A DNA stretch of 64,000 nucleotides from Holophagales bacterium UBA5704. GTDB taxonomy: Bacteria; Acidobacteriota; Thermoanaerobaculia; Multivoradales; UBA5704. The translations under genes were made by a program, and so were the position numbers. Every line of letters begins with the position of its first letter. Position 1 is the first letter of the stretch. The stretch is from the NCBI GenBank assembly GCA_002420005.1, contig DIHE01000156.1, positions 1 through 64,000 of the forward strand. Direction: 5' to 3'. Below, one piece after another: positions 30,858 to 39,377 of this stretch. The notes beneath the pieces are model-generated. The model saw nothing but the letters and a program-made list of their open reading frames with translations. It was not told where the DNA came from and did no database searches.

Positions 30858-32521
30858 TACGTCTGCAGAACCCCCGTCCGGAACTCCGCCACGTGCGGGT
30901 TCATCGCCGCGGCCTCCAGCGACCGGGCGAGGACCGCGCGCGTCTCGGCCGGATCGATGATCGCGTCGACCCAGAGGCGGGCGGCGGCGTAGCGGGGGTT
31001 CATGGCGGCGGCGTAGCGGGCCTGGATCTCGGCGAGGCGGGCCTTCTTCTCCTCTTCGCTCACGCCGTCGCCGCGGTTTTTGAGCTGGATCGAGAGGAGC
31101 GTCTTGCTCGCCTGCTCGCCGCCCATCACGGCGATCGCCGCCGAGGGCCAGGCGTAGAGGAAGCGCGCGCCGTAGGCCTTGCCGCACATCGCGTAGTTGC
31201 CGGCGCCGTAGGAGTTGCCGACGAAGAGGGTGATCTTGGGGACGGTCGTGTTCGCCACCGCGTTGACCAGCTTGGCGCCGTCCTTGATGATGCCGCCGCG
31301 CTCGGCGCGGCTGCCCACCATGAAGCCGGTGACGTCCTGGAGGAAGAGGAGAGGGATCTTCTTCTGGTTGCACAGCTCGACGAAGCGCGCCGCCTTGTCC
31401 GCCGAGTCGGAGTAGATGACGCCGCCGATCTGCAGCTCGTGGTCGCGCTCGCCGGTGCCCAGCTTCTTCTGCACGATCGAGCGCTGGTTCGCCACCACGC
31501 CCACCACCTGGCCACCGATCCAGCCGGTGCCGCAGATCAGCGAGCGGCCATAGGTGGCCTTGTACTCGTCGAGCTCGCTGCCGTCCAACAGCCGGGCGAG
31601 GATCTCGTAGGTGTCGTAGGGGCGCGAGCGGTCGATCGGCATCAACCCGTAGAGGTCGGCCGGATCGTACAGCGGCTCGCACGGCGCGCGGCGGGCGAAC
31701 GGTGCCCGTTCCGCCGGGCTCAGCTGGGCGAGCTGGCTGCGGATCTTCTCCAGGCAGGAGGCGTCGTCGGGATGGCGGTGGTCGACGACGCCGGAGACGT
31801 CGCACTGCACCAGCGCGCCGCCCAGCTCCTCGTTGTCGATCCGCTCACCGATCGCCGCCTGCACCAGGTGGGAGCCGGCGAGGAAGATCGAGCCGGTCCC
31901 TTCGACGATGTGCGACTCGTCGCTCATGATCGGCAGGTAGGCGCCCCCCGCGACGCAGGAGCCCATGATCGCCGCCATCTGGAACACCCCTTCGGCGGAC
32001 AGGCGGGCGTTGTTGTAGAAGGCGCGGCCGAAGTGCTCGCGATCCGGGAAGATCTCGTCCTGCATCGGCAGGAAGACGCCCGCCGAGTCCACCAGGTAGA
32101 CGATGGGCAGCCGGTTTTCGAGCGCGATCTCCTGGGCGCGCAGCACCTTCTTGCAGGTGAGCGGGAACCAGGCGCCGGCTTTCACCGTGGCGTCGTTCGC
32201 CACCACCACCATGTCGCGGCCGTGGATGCGACCGATGCCCACCACGACCCCGGCGGCCGGCGCACCGCCGTAGTCCTCATAGAAGCCGTGGGCCACCCAG
32301 AGGCCGAGCTCCAGGAACGGGGCTCCCGGATCGCACAGCGCTTCGACCCGCTCGCGCGCCGTCATCTTGTTCTGGGCGCGCTGCCGGTCCTGGGCTTTCA
32401 AGCCGCCCCCCAGGCGGATCGTCGCCTCTTCGTCGCCGAGCCGCGCGACCTCGCCCCGCCAGTGCTCCGCCTGCCGCTCGAACGCCTCGTTTCGCTTGAC
32501 CTTGCTCTCCAGGATCGCCAC
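30857..32521 (-). CDS. Acyl-CoA carboxylase beta (carboxyltransferase) subunit
   Basis: 554 residues. Full-length biotin-dependent carboxyltransferase with both crotonase-like halves: ARERVEALCDPG, YGGAPAAGVVVGIGR, IVYLVDSAGVFLPMQ, MAAIMGSCVAGGAYLP in the N half and FLQDVTGFMVG, KITLFVGNSYGAGNYAMCGKA, AIAVMGGEQA in the C half. AGVFLPMQDE and the NYAMCG block match methylcrotonyl-/geranyl-CoA carboxylase better than propionyl-CoA carboxylase, so leucine or isoprenoid catabolism is likely. The biotin-carrying alpha subunit is not in the window, which is unusual. Divergent from the MoaD-MoaE gene. Confidence 0.93.
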   Translation of the reverse strand: MAILESKVKRNEAFERQAEHWRGEVARLGDEEATIRLGGGLKAQDRQRAQNKMTARERVEALCDPGAPFLELGLWVAHGFYEDYGGAPAAGVVVGIGRIHGRDMVVVANDATVKAGAWFPLTCKKVLRAQEIALENRLPIVYLVDSAGVFLPMQDEIFPDREHFGRAFYNNARLSAEGVFQMAAIMGSCVAGGAYLPIMSDESHIVEGTGSIFLAGSHLVQAAIGERIDNEELGGALVQCDVSGVVDHRHPDDASCLEKIRSQLAQLSPAERAPFARRAPCEPLYDPADLYGLMPIDRSRPYDTYEILARLLDGSELDEYKATYGRSLICGTGWIGGQVVGVVANQRSIVQKKLGTGERDHELQIGGVIYSDSADKAARFVELCNQKKIPLLFLQDVTGFMVGSRAERGGIIKDGAKLVNAVANTTVPKITLFVGNSYGAGNYAMCGKAYGARFLYAWPSAAIAVMGGEQASKTLLSIQLKNRGDGVSEEEKKARLAEIQARYAAAMNPRYAAARLWVDAIIDPAETRAVLARSLEAAAMNPHVAEFRTGVLQT

Positions 32522-32577
32522 GGTTCCTCCTTGCGCGCGGGGATTATACGGGCTCCCCTTGCGATACGATCTCCTGC

Positions 32578-33267
32578 ATGAAACTGCGCTTGTTGGCCTT
32601 CGCCAGTGCCGGGGACGCCTTGGGAACGGACGAGCTCGACCTGGAGATGCCGGACGGCAGCCGCGTCAGCGACCTGCGCGCGCGGCTCGACCGCGACCAT
32701 CCACGCCTCGCCCCCCTGTGGGCGCGCCTGGCCGTGGCGGTCGACGGCCGGGTCGTCGGCCCCGACGCACCGCTCACCGACGGCGCCGAGGTGGCCCTCC
32801 TGCCTCCGGTCTCCGGCGGCAGCGGCACCGAACCCCCCCTGCGCGCCGCCCTGGTCGACGGCCCGATCGACGTCGGCCGCGTCACCGCCGCCGTCGGCGG
32901 CCCGGCGCACGGCGCCGTGGTCCTCTTCCTCGGCACCGTCCGCGACCATCACGCCGGCCGCCCGGTCGGCCGGCTCACCTACAGCGCCTACCGCCGCATG
33001 GCCCTGGACGCCCTCGGCCGCATCGTGGCGGACCTGGAGGCCGGAGCCGGCGGCGTGCGCGCGGCGATCGTGCACCGCCTGGGCGAGGTCCCGGTGGGAG
33101 ACGCGAGCGTGGCCATCGCGGTCAGCTCACCGCACCGGGCCGCCGCCTATGAGGCCAGCCGCACCGCGCTCGAGCGCCTCAAGGCCGAGGTCCCGATCTG
33201 GAAGCAGGAGCACTACACCGAGGGCCCCCCCGTCTGGCGGGAGGAAGAGCCGCTCACCATTCAATGA
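32578..33267 (+). CDS. Fused MoaD-MoaE molybdopterin synthase
   Basis: 229 residues. Residues 1-81 are MoaD, a ubiquitin-like sulfur carrier, ending in LLPPVSGG (Gly80-Gly81). Residues about 85-229 are MoaE, with HGAVVLFLGTVRDHHAG, YSAYRRMA, VHRLGEVPVGD and the active-site VPIWKQEHYTEG. Separate MoaD is thiocarboxylated at its terminal Gly, which is internal here, so the protein must be cut after GG to work in the usual way, as is known for mycobacterial MoaX. A JAMM peptidase and a ThiF/MoeB-rhodanese protein sit just downstream on the other strand and could do the cutting and charging. It overlaps the hypothetical gene at 33254 by 14 bp. Confidence 0.93.
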   Translation: MKLRLLAFASAGDALGTDELDLEMPDGSRVSDLRARLDRDHPRLAPLWARLAVAVDGRVVGPDAPLTDGAEVALLPPVSGGSGTEPPLRAALVDGPIDVGRVTAAVGGPAHGAVVLFLGTVRDHHAGRPVGRLTYSAYRRMALDALGRIVADLEAGAGGVRAAIVHRLGEVPVGDASVAIAVSSPHRAAAYEASRTALERLKAEVPIWKQEHYTEGPPVWREEEPLTIQ

Positions 33268-33829
33268 GGTAGGTGCAGGAGTCGGCCCCTTCCGTGCGAG
33301 TCGGCTTGCTGCGGTCCAGCCGCACCTCGGCGCCCGCCTTGAACCGCCGGCACAGCGTGGTGATGAGGCCGCGGTCGAACTCCGACGGGTACGGGTTGTC
33401 GCACATCATCTCGGCCGAGGTCGGGCTGAGGAGACCGGTGAACCGGTAGTGGCCGATCCCCTCGCTCATCTCGTTGGTCTCCGGATTGAACAGCGGCTCG
33501 CCGTCGATCCGGTGGTGCAGGTGGTAGTTGAGGTCGAGCGCGGCCAACGCCTTCTCGATGGTGTCCATCCAGGGGGGCCACTCCACCTGCTCGGGGATCT
33601 TCTTGCCGATGGCGAAGAGGGTCAGCGGGCCGATCTTCTCGGAGATCGTGCGGAAGGCGTCCAGCCAATTCTGCTGGGAATACCACTGATCCGGCTGCGG
33701 CTTGCGGATCCCGTGCTGCCCGAGGATCTTGAGCGCCGTGCTGGTGAAGTCCCCCATGCCGTCCACGACCGAGAGAACCACCGCGCCGTAGACTTCCACG
33801 TCGGGTCGAAACGCAACGAACTGGGCCAT
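33254..33829 (-). CDS. Conserved-looking protein of unknown function
   Basis: 191 residues from the ATG at 33829. The N-terminus MAQFVAFRPDVEVYGAVVLS, the Trp-rich QWYSQQNWLDAFR, LFAIGKKIPEQVEWPPWMDT and GIGHYRF resemble a family of cytosolic bacterial proteins seen in diverse genomes whose function I do not know. A CDNPYPSEFDRGLI segment has a single Cys. It is soluble and has no signal peptide. It is located between the fused MoaDE and the ThiF-like gene, but nothing ties it to molybdopterin. Confidence 0.65.
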   Translation of the reverse strand: MAQFVAFRPDVEVYGAVVLSVVDGMGDFTSTALKILGQHGIRKPQPDQWYSQQNWLDAFRTISEKIGPLTLFAIGKKIPEQVEWPPWMDTIEKALAALDLNYHLHHRIDGEPLFNPETNEMSEGIGHYRFTGLLSPTSAEMMCDNPYPSEFDRGLITTLCRRFKAGAEVRLDRSKPTRTEGADSCTYLIEW

Positions 33830-33863
33830 CGTCGTCGAAGTATGGCACAACCCCGGCCCGGGG

Positions 33864-35012
33864 TCAGTACCGGGGCACCGACGGATCGACCTGCAAGCTC
33901 CAGGCGTCGATGCCCCCGGTCACGTTGATCGCCCGCTCGAAGCCCAGGCTTCGCAGATAGGCCACCGCGTTGGCGGAACGGCCGCCATGATGGCAATACG
34001 CGGCGATGGTGGCCGCCGGATCGAGCTCGCCGGTGCGCTCCTGCAGCTCGTGCAGCGGGATCAGCACGGCGCCCGGCAGGCGGGCGATCTCGTACTCCTG
34101 GTGGGTCCGCACGTCGAGGAGGACCAGCGGCTCGCCGGCCTCCAGCCGTCCTTGCAGCTCTCTCACGGTCATTTCATCCATCGCTCGGGTCTCCGCCCCG
34201 GGGGGGCTGCCACAGAGTTGCTCGTAATCGATCAGCCCACGCTGCGCCGGGTTCTCCGCGCAGATCGGGCAGGCCGGGTCCTTCTTGAGCTGGAGCTCGC
34301 GGAATCGCATCTTGAGGGCGTCGAACAGCACCAGGCGCCCGATCAGCGGATCGCCCGCGCCGACGATCAGCTTGATCACCTCGTTCGCCTGGAGCGAGCC
34401 GATGATCCCCGGCAGCACCCCCAGCACGCCGCCCTCGGCGCAGGAGGGGACCAGGCCCGGCGGCGGCGGCTCCGGGAACAGGCAGCGGTAACACGGCCCG
34501 CGCGCGCCCCAGAAGACCGACACCTGCCCTTCGAAGCGGAAGATCGAGCCGTAGACGTTCGGCTTGCCGAGCAGCACACAGGCGTCGTTGACCAGGTAGC
34601 GGGTCGCGAAGTTGTCCGTCCCGTCGACCACCAGATCGTAGTCCGCGAGCAGCTCCAGGGCGTTCCCGGCGACGAGCCGCAGCTCGTGCGGGACGAGGCG
34701 GATGTGCGGATTGACGTCGGCGAGGCGCTCCAGCGCCACCTGGATCTTCGGCCGTCCCACCGCGGCGTGACCATAGAGAACCTGGCGGTGGAGGTTCGAC
34801 TCGTCGACGACGTCGAAATCGACCAGACCGAGGGTACCGACCCCGGCGGCGGCCAGGTACAGGCCGAGCGGCGAGCCAAGGCCGCCGGCGCCGACCACCA
34901 GCACCCGCGCCGCCTTGAGACGGCGCTGCCCCTCCATCCCCACCTCCGGCAGGATCAGATGCCGGCTGTACTGGCGGATCTCGCCCGGTGTCAGCGCCGG
35001 AAGATCCGCCAT
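33864..35012 (-). CDS. ThiF/MoeB-like adenylyltransferase with rhodanese domain
   Basis: 382 residues. The N-terminal E1-like domain has GAGGLGSP (41-48) for ATP, DxD-type VDFDVVDESNLHRQ, DGTDNFATR, and two Cys pairs (CYRC, CPIC) for zinc; VPSCAEGG (about 190) has the candidate acceptor Cys. The C-terminal rhodanese domain has its active Cys in YCHHGGRS (Cys340). Such MoeBR/MoeZR proteins adenylate the C-terminal Gly of a sulfur carrier (MoaD, ThiS or CysO type) and pass sulfur to it. The likely partner is the MoaD part of the fused protein next door. Followed by the JAMM gene 16 bp upstream in the same operon. Confidence 0.93.
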   Translation of the reverse strand: MADLPALTPGEIRQYSRHLILPEVGMEGQRRLKAARVLVVGAGGLGSPLGLYLAAAGVGTLGLVDFDVVDESNLHRQVLYGHAAVGRPKIQVALERLADVNPHIRLVPHELRLVAGNALELLADYDLVVDGTDNFATRYLVNDACVLLGKPNVYGSIFRFEGQVSVFWGARGPCYRCLFPEPPPPGLVPSCAEGGVLGVLPGIIGSLQANEVIKLIVGAGDPLIGRLVLFDALKMRFRELQLKKDPACPICAENPAQRGLIDYEQLCGSPPGAETRAMDEMTVRELQGRLEAGEPLVLLDVRTHQEYEIARLPGAVLIPLHELQERTGELDPAATIAAYCHHGGRSANAVAYLRSLGFERAINVTGGIDAWSLQVDPSVPRY

Positions 35013-35028
35013 GCCTGTCCTCGCTGTC

Positions 35029-35508
35029 TCAGACCGCCTCCTTGTGGACCCCCGCGAATCCCGTCTGCGGTACGCCGCCGATCGCCGCCTGGTCGATCAC
35101 CTCCTCGGTGAAGACCTCGCTCTCCTCGTCGAAACGCCAGCTCCGCGTCGCGACCACCCGCCGCTTCTCGACCCCGACGATCAGGTAGGACTTCCCCGCC
35201 CAGGCCTCCTCGCGATCCGCCGCGCTCGGCACGGCCGGATGGTCCGGATGGGAATGATAGTAGCCCACGACGTCCAAGCCCAGAGCCCGCGCCTCCTTGT
35301 GGGCGGCGAGCACGGTCTCCGGGCTGATCAGGTAGCGGCTCTCCCGGTCCCCCCCCCGCGCGTTGCCCACCGACAGAATGCGCTCGACGAACGTCGCACC
35401 GGACTGGTGTCTTCCAATGAGGACACCACAGCACTCCTCGGGATAGCTGATCGAGGCATGCCGGCTGATGGTATGCAGATGGCGGGGCATGATGAAGAGA
35501 CGGCTCAT
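35029..35508 (-). CDS. JAMM/MPN+ metallopeptidase
   Basis: 159 residues from the ATG at 35508 (ribosome site GGAGGAG). Full zinc-peptidase signature: Glu in YPEECCG (24/25), His85-Ser-His87-Pro, Ser95 and Asp98 in YYHSHPDHPAVPSAAD. Prokaryotic JAMM proteins such as mycobacterial Mec+ cleave after the Gly-Gly of sulfur-carrier proteins. It sits upstream of the ThiF-rhodanese gene in one operon and next to the fused MoaD-MoaE gene. A role in freeing the MoaD tail at VSGG is likely but inferred. Confidence 0.9.
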   Translation of the reverse strand: MSRLFIMPRHLHTISRHASISYPEECCGVLIGRHQSGATFVERILSVGNARGGDRESRYLISPETVLAAHKEARALGLDVVGYYHSHPDHPAVPSAADREEAWAGKSYLIVGVEKRRVVATRSWRFDEESEVFTEEVIDQAAIGGVPQTGFAGVHKEAV

Positions 35509-35621
35509 GGCAGGCAACTCCTCCCGGACGCGATCGGACGTGCAAATCAAAGGCCATCCTCACTCAAGAAGAAGGTGCCGCCGATCGCTCAGAGTGGGAC
35601 GCCGCCGGGCCGCTTTGGGGG

Positions 35622-36461
35622 CTATCGGGGGAGCGGCACGACCAGCGAGAGGACGATCGCGGCCACCGTGGCGACCAGACAGAGGATCGCCCCCGCGGTG
35701 TGCGCCGGCCGCTCGGGCCGCCGCGGATCGAGGAAGTGCGCCGCCACGTACCCGCCGGCGAAGCCGCCGAGGTGCCCCCAGTTGTCCACCATGGGGAAGA
35801 AGAACCCGAAGACGATGCAGCCCAGCGCCCAGCTCCAGGCCTGCCCTCCCACCAACCGGCTCCCCGTGGCACGGCCATACCAGACCAGGGCACCCAGCAG
35901 ACCGAGGATCGCCGCCGAGGCGCCGACCGTGAGCTGGGCCCCTCCAAAAAGGTAGAACCGCCCGAGCGTGCTGGTCAGCAGGAAGGCGAACGCCGACGAA
36001 ACGGTGAACAGGATCACCATCCGCGACGGCCCGAAGAGCTCCGCGACCTCCGGGGCGAGCATGCGCAGCCAGGAGAGATTGAAGGCGATGTGGAGCAGGT
36101 TGCCGTGCAGCCAACCTGCCGAAAGCAACGTCCACCAGCGCCCGAAGTGCCAGACCGGCACACCGCCCGAGGCGCCGAACCGCAAAAGGCTCTCCTGGCT
36201 CGGCGGCAGCAGGTTGAACAAGCTGAAGCCCTTGCCGATCCCCTCGGGATCGACGACCAGCATGCAGAGATAGAGGAAGACCGTGCCGCCGATCACCACC
36301 TGGTCGAACGGAACCGTCCGCCCGGCGTTTCCCAGGATCGAGGTCAACCCCCACATCCCGGGGTTGCGCCGGCCGCAATTCGCACACACCTCGTCGGCCA
36401 CGCCGGTCAGCCGGCCGCACGACGGGCAGAGGATCGATCCGGTTCGCTTGCGCTGGAACAT
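35622..36461 (-). CDS. Rhomboid-family intramembrane serine protease with N-terminal zinc ribbon
   Basis: 279 residues. CPSCGRLTG and CANCGRRNPG form a zinc ribbon at the N-terminus, then six or more membrane segments. Rhomboid landmarks are present: the TAGWLH-like LSAGWLHGNLLHIAFN, the catalytic Ser in VGASAAILGLLG (GxSA, where GxSG is usual), and His in HLGGFAGGY. It cleaves membrane proteins inside the bilayer. Amino-terminal zinc ribbons are known from bacterial rhomboids of this type. First of three minus-strand envelope genes reading leftward from the L,D-transpeptidase. Confidence 0.9.
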   Translation of the reverse strand: MFQRKRTGSILCPSCGRLTGVADEVCANCGRRNPGMWGLTSILGNAGRTVPFDQVVIGGTVFLYLCMLVVDPEGIGKGFSLFNLLPPSQESLLRFGASGGVPVWHFGRWWTLLSAGWLHGNLLHIAFNLSWLRMLAPEVAELFGPSRMVILFTVSSAFAFLLTSTLGRFYLFGGAQLTVGASAAILGLLGALVWYGRATGSRLVGGQAWSWALGCIVFGFFFPMVDNWGHLGGFAGGYVAAHFLDPRRPERPAHTAGAILCLVATVAAIVLSLVVPLPR

Positions 36462-36472
36462 GGAGAGGAAGT

Positions 36473-37201
36473 CTATCGCAGGCCGCGCAGCACCTCGAAG
36501 GGGTTGATCGGGTCCCCCTTCCACCATTGCTTCTCCGGGGTCAGCCGGAAGATGGCGAAATGCAGATGCGGCGCATCCGGCGCGGCATTCCCGGTCGATC
36601 CGACGAAGCCGAGGACCTGTCCCTTGGTCAGCTCCTGCCCCTCGGCCAGGCCGTCGGCGTAGCGGTCCAGATGGGCATAGTAATAGGCATAGGTCTCCGA
36701 CGGATCGAACTGATAGAGGGTCAGCCCCCCCCGCTCGCTGGCGTAGAGCTTGCGAACGGTCCCGCCCTCGACGGCCAGCACCGGCGTGCCGCGCGGCGCC
36801 AGGATGTCCAGCGCCTCATGGGCGCGCGTGCCGTCGCCACGGGTCTCTCCGAACGTGTCGCGCAATGCGGCGCGCCCGACCCCCTGCACCGGCACCAGCA
36901 AGCCCCGCTCCGCCAGATCGCCGGCCCGTTCGCCGGCCGGCGGCAGGGGGATCGCCGGCCACGAGCGCGTTTCGGCCGGCGTCACGGCCGGCGGCGGCGT
37001 GTTTCGCGGCGCCCCCGGTACCGGGGCCGGGACCGGGGGCGGACCCGCAGACGCCGCCGGCTGCGCCGGGCGGGCCGTCGGCTCGCGATCGCGCCAGAGG
37101 AGAACGGCGACCACCGCAGCCCCGACCAGGAAGCCGACCAGAGCGGACACCAGAAGCGCTCCCCCCTCCCGCTTCACGCTCGCCGCTGAGCCCTTGTTCA
37201 T
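36473..37201 (-). CDS. Membrane-anchored M23 (LytM-like) peptidase
   Basis: 242 residues. A membrane anchor (ALLVSALVGFLVGAAVVAVLLW) and a Pro/Ala-rich spacer precede the M23 domain: RAHEALDILAPRGTPVLA with its zinc His and Asp, the YYYAHLDRYADG strand, and LHFAIF in PDAPHLHFAI. It probably cuts peptidoglycan cross-links; without a recognisable active-site change it can be catalytic. Eleven bp before the rhomboid start and 4 bp after the L,D-transpeptidase, so all three are co-transcribed. Confidence 0.9.
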   Translation of the reverse strand: MNKGSAASVKREGGALLVSALVGFLVGAAVVAVLLWRDREPTARPAQPAASAGPPPVPAPVPGAPRNTPPPAVTPAETRSWPAIPLPPAGERAGDLAERGLLVPVQGVGRAALRDTFGETRGDGTRAHEALDILAPRGTPVLAVEGGTVRKLYASERGGLTLYQFDPSETYAYYYAHLDRYADGLAEGQELTKGQVLGFVGSTGNAAPDAPHLHFAIFRLTPEKQWWKGDPINPFEVLRGLR

Positions 37202-37205
37202 CTCC

Positions 37206-38147
37206 TTACTCCCGGAACAAGACCGGCGTGCCGGTCTCGACCAGCGACGCCAGGGTCAAGGCGTCCCAGTTGGTCATCCGCACACAGCCATGGGAGAGCG
37301 AGCGGCCGATCGTCCGGGGCTCCGGTGTGCCGTGGATCCCATAGTGCTCCTTGGAGAGGTCGATCCAGACCGCGCCCACCGGATTGTTCGGCCCCGCCGG
37401 GATCTGGGCCTTCGAGTGCTCGGGGTCGCCGTCCCAGAACAGGTCGGGGTTGTAGTTGAAGATCGGATCGCGCGACACGCCCTTCACCAGCCAGTCGCCG
37501 ACCGGCAGCGGATCGTGCTCGCTTCCCGCGGTGACCGGCGCGAAGAACACCACCCGGTCGCCCTGCACCACCGAGAGCGTCGAGAGCCCTTTGGAAACCA
37601 GCACCCGGAGCCCCTCGGGCGCCTTGCTCGCCACGTCCGAGACGACGCGCACCGCCGGCACGCGGATCATCGCCCCCTCCGCGAATCCGATCTGCGGATT
37701 CAACTGCTGCAGAAACTCCGGCGTCGCGTGGAAGCGCTCGGAGAGCATCTCCAGGACCGAGGTATACCCGAGCGCCGACAGGCCCGCCTTCTCCATCATG
37801 TCCTCGGGGATGGGGACGAACGGCCCGGCGGCATCCTCCGGCGTGATGCGGTAGACGACGAGCGTCGGCTCCCCTCCCTCGTCCAGAGCCCGCCAGGTCC
37901 GCCCGTCGAGCCGGCCTGTGGCCGGCAGCTTGCGGGCCGCCTGAAACGCCGTCAGAGCCTTCCGGGTGTTGCTGCCGCCCTTGCCGTCGATCACCCCCGG
38001 CGAGAACCAGGAGCGGTCGAGCCGGACCTGCACGTCGGCCGCGGACGGCTTCGCCTGTGCGGCGACCCCTCCCGCCACCAACAGGAACAACATCGCCGAC
38101 AAAGAGGCCGGCCCGGCGCAGCGAAAAAACTTGCGGGTTTCGTGCAT
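37206..38147 (-). CDS. Exported L,D-transpeptidase (YkuD) with peptidoglycan-binding domain
   Basis: 313 residues; ATG at 38147 after AAAAGGAGA. Signal peptide, PG-binding domain (about 35-80: [20 protein letters not shown]), a spacer, then the YkuD domain with [10 protein letters not shown] and [11 protein letters not shown], the latter with the catalytic Cys. It forms 3-3 cross-links or attaches proteins to murein. Divergent from the AI-2E permease gene with 73 bp between starts. Confidence 0.93.
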   Translation of the reverse strand: MHETRKFFRCAGPASLSAMLFLLVAGGVAAQAKPSAADVQVRLDRSWFSPGVIDGKGGSNTRKALTAFQAARKLPATGRLDGRTWRALDEGGEPTLVVYRITPEDAAGPFVPIPEDMMEKAGLSALGYTSVLEMLSERFHATPEFLQQLNPQIGFAEGAMIRVPAVRVVSDVASKAPEGLRVLVSKGLSTLSVVQGDRVVFFAPVTAGSEHDPLPVGDWLVKGVSRDPIFNYNPDLFWDGDPEHSKAQIPAGPNNPVGAVWIDLSKEHYGIHGTPEPRTIGRSLSHGCVRMTNWDALTLASLVETGTPVLFRE

Positions 38148-38220
38148 GGAGTCTCCTTTTGAAAGTTCAACCCACCCTGAGCCCTTGCAACTGTCGGGCC
38201 AAAGGCGAAAGAATGGACGG

Positions 38221-39369
38221 GTGACCGAAGAGAAAAAGCTCAGCCGCTGGTTCTTCCTCGCCGCCCTGATCCTCACCACGATCCTCTTCTTCTGGATGGT
38301 GCGGGCCTTCCTGGTGCCGATCGCGTTGGCCGCCGTCTTCGCCACGCTTTTCGATCCGCTCTACCAGGGCTTCCTGCGCCTCTTCCGCAACCGGCGCACC
38401 GTCGCCGCCTTCTTCTGCTGCTTCACGCTGTTCCTCGGGCTCATCGTGCCGCTCTACGGCGTGGCGCACCTGGTCACCCTGGAGGCGATCCAGTTCTACC
38501 ACTCGATCGAGACCGAGGTCGGCCAGCTCGTCCAGGAGGGCAACGCCGGTCTGGTCGGGCGAATCCAAGCGATTCCCTGGCTGGACAAGATCCCGCTCGA
38601 CGAGATCGACCTCAAGGGAGACCTGCAGAAGGCGGCGGCCGGCATCGCCGCCTTCATGGCCGGCCTGATCAACCGGACGTCGCGCACCACGCTGGAGTTC
38701 GTGGTGCTGCTCTTCATCACCTTCTTCACCCTGTTCTACTTCTTCCGCGACGGCCGGACCATGGTGCGCAAGCTGCGCTTCCTCGTCCCGATGGACCGGG
38801 AGTACAAGAACACCATCGCCGCCCGCTTCATCTCGGTGGCGCGGGCCACGGTCAAGGGGACGCTGCTGATCGCCCTGGTGCAGGGGACGCTCTCCGGGCT
38901 CACCCTCTGGGCCTTCGGTGTCGACTCCCCCTTCCTCTGGGGCGTGGTCGCGACCCTTCTGTCGATCATCCCGCTGGTCGGGGCCTGGCTGGTCCTCTAT
39001 CCCGCCGCCCTGGTCCAGGCAATCCAGGGCAACTACTGGCAGGCGGGGGGCATCGTCCTGATCACGGTGATCGTCATCGTCAACGTCGACAACCTGCTGC
39101 GCCCCCGGCTCGTCGGCCAGGAGGCGGGGATGCACGACCTGATGGTGTTCTTCTCGACCCTCGGCGGCATCGGCCTCTTCGGCGCCACCGGCTTCATCCT
39201 CGGCCCCATGCTGGCCGCCCTCTTCCTGGTCCTGGTCGACATCTACAGCCAGGAGTTCAAGGAGGACCTCGACGCGACCCTCGTCCCGGCCGCCGCCGCC
39301 CCGCCGGCCAAGCCACCCGGCAAACCCAAGAGCGACCGGCGCCCTGCCGCCAAAGGAGCTCAGAGTTGA
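38221..39369 (+). CDS. AI-2E/YdiK-type membrane transporter
   Basis: 382 residues from a GTG. Eight or so membrane segments in the family pattern: an N-terminal pair ([21 protein letters not shown]), a long helical loop, then the conserved core [25 protein letters not shown] and [20 protein letters not shown]. The family includes the AI-2 exporter TqsA and several proteins of unknown cargo, so the substrate is open. A Pro/Ala/Lys-rich tail of 30 residues is extra. Its stop overlaps a possible TTG start of the next gene. Confidence 0.9.
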   Translation: MTEEKKLSRWFFLAALILTTILFFWMVRAFLVPIALAAVFATLFDPLYQGFLRLFRNRRTVAAFFCCFTLFLGLIVPLYGVAHLVTLEAIQFYHSIETEVGQLVQEGNAGLVGRIQAIPWLDKIPLDEIDLKGDLQKAAAGIAAFMAGLINRTSRTTLEFVVLLFITFFTLFYFFRDGRTMVRKLRFLVPMDREYKNTIAARFISVARATVKGTLLIALVQGTLSGLTLWAFGVDSPFLWGVVATLLSIIPLVGAWLVLYPAALVQAIQGNYWQAGGIVLITVIVIVNVDNLLRPRLVGQEAGMHDLMVFFSTLGGIGLFGATGFILGPMLAALFLVLVDIYSQEFKEDLDATLVPAAAAPPAKPPGKPKSDRRPAAKGAQS

Positions 39370-39377
39370 GAGCAACA

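Noticed and set aside
29936..32581. An 881-codon plus-strand frame running over the radical SAM and carboxylase genes.
   Set aside because: Out of frame with one real gene and antisense to the other; the protein is compositionally biased and featureless.
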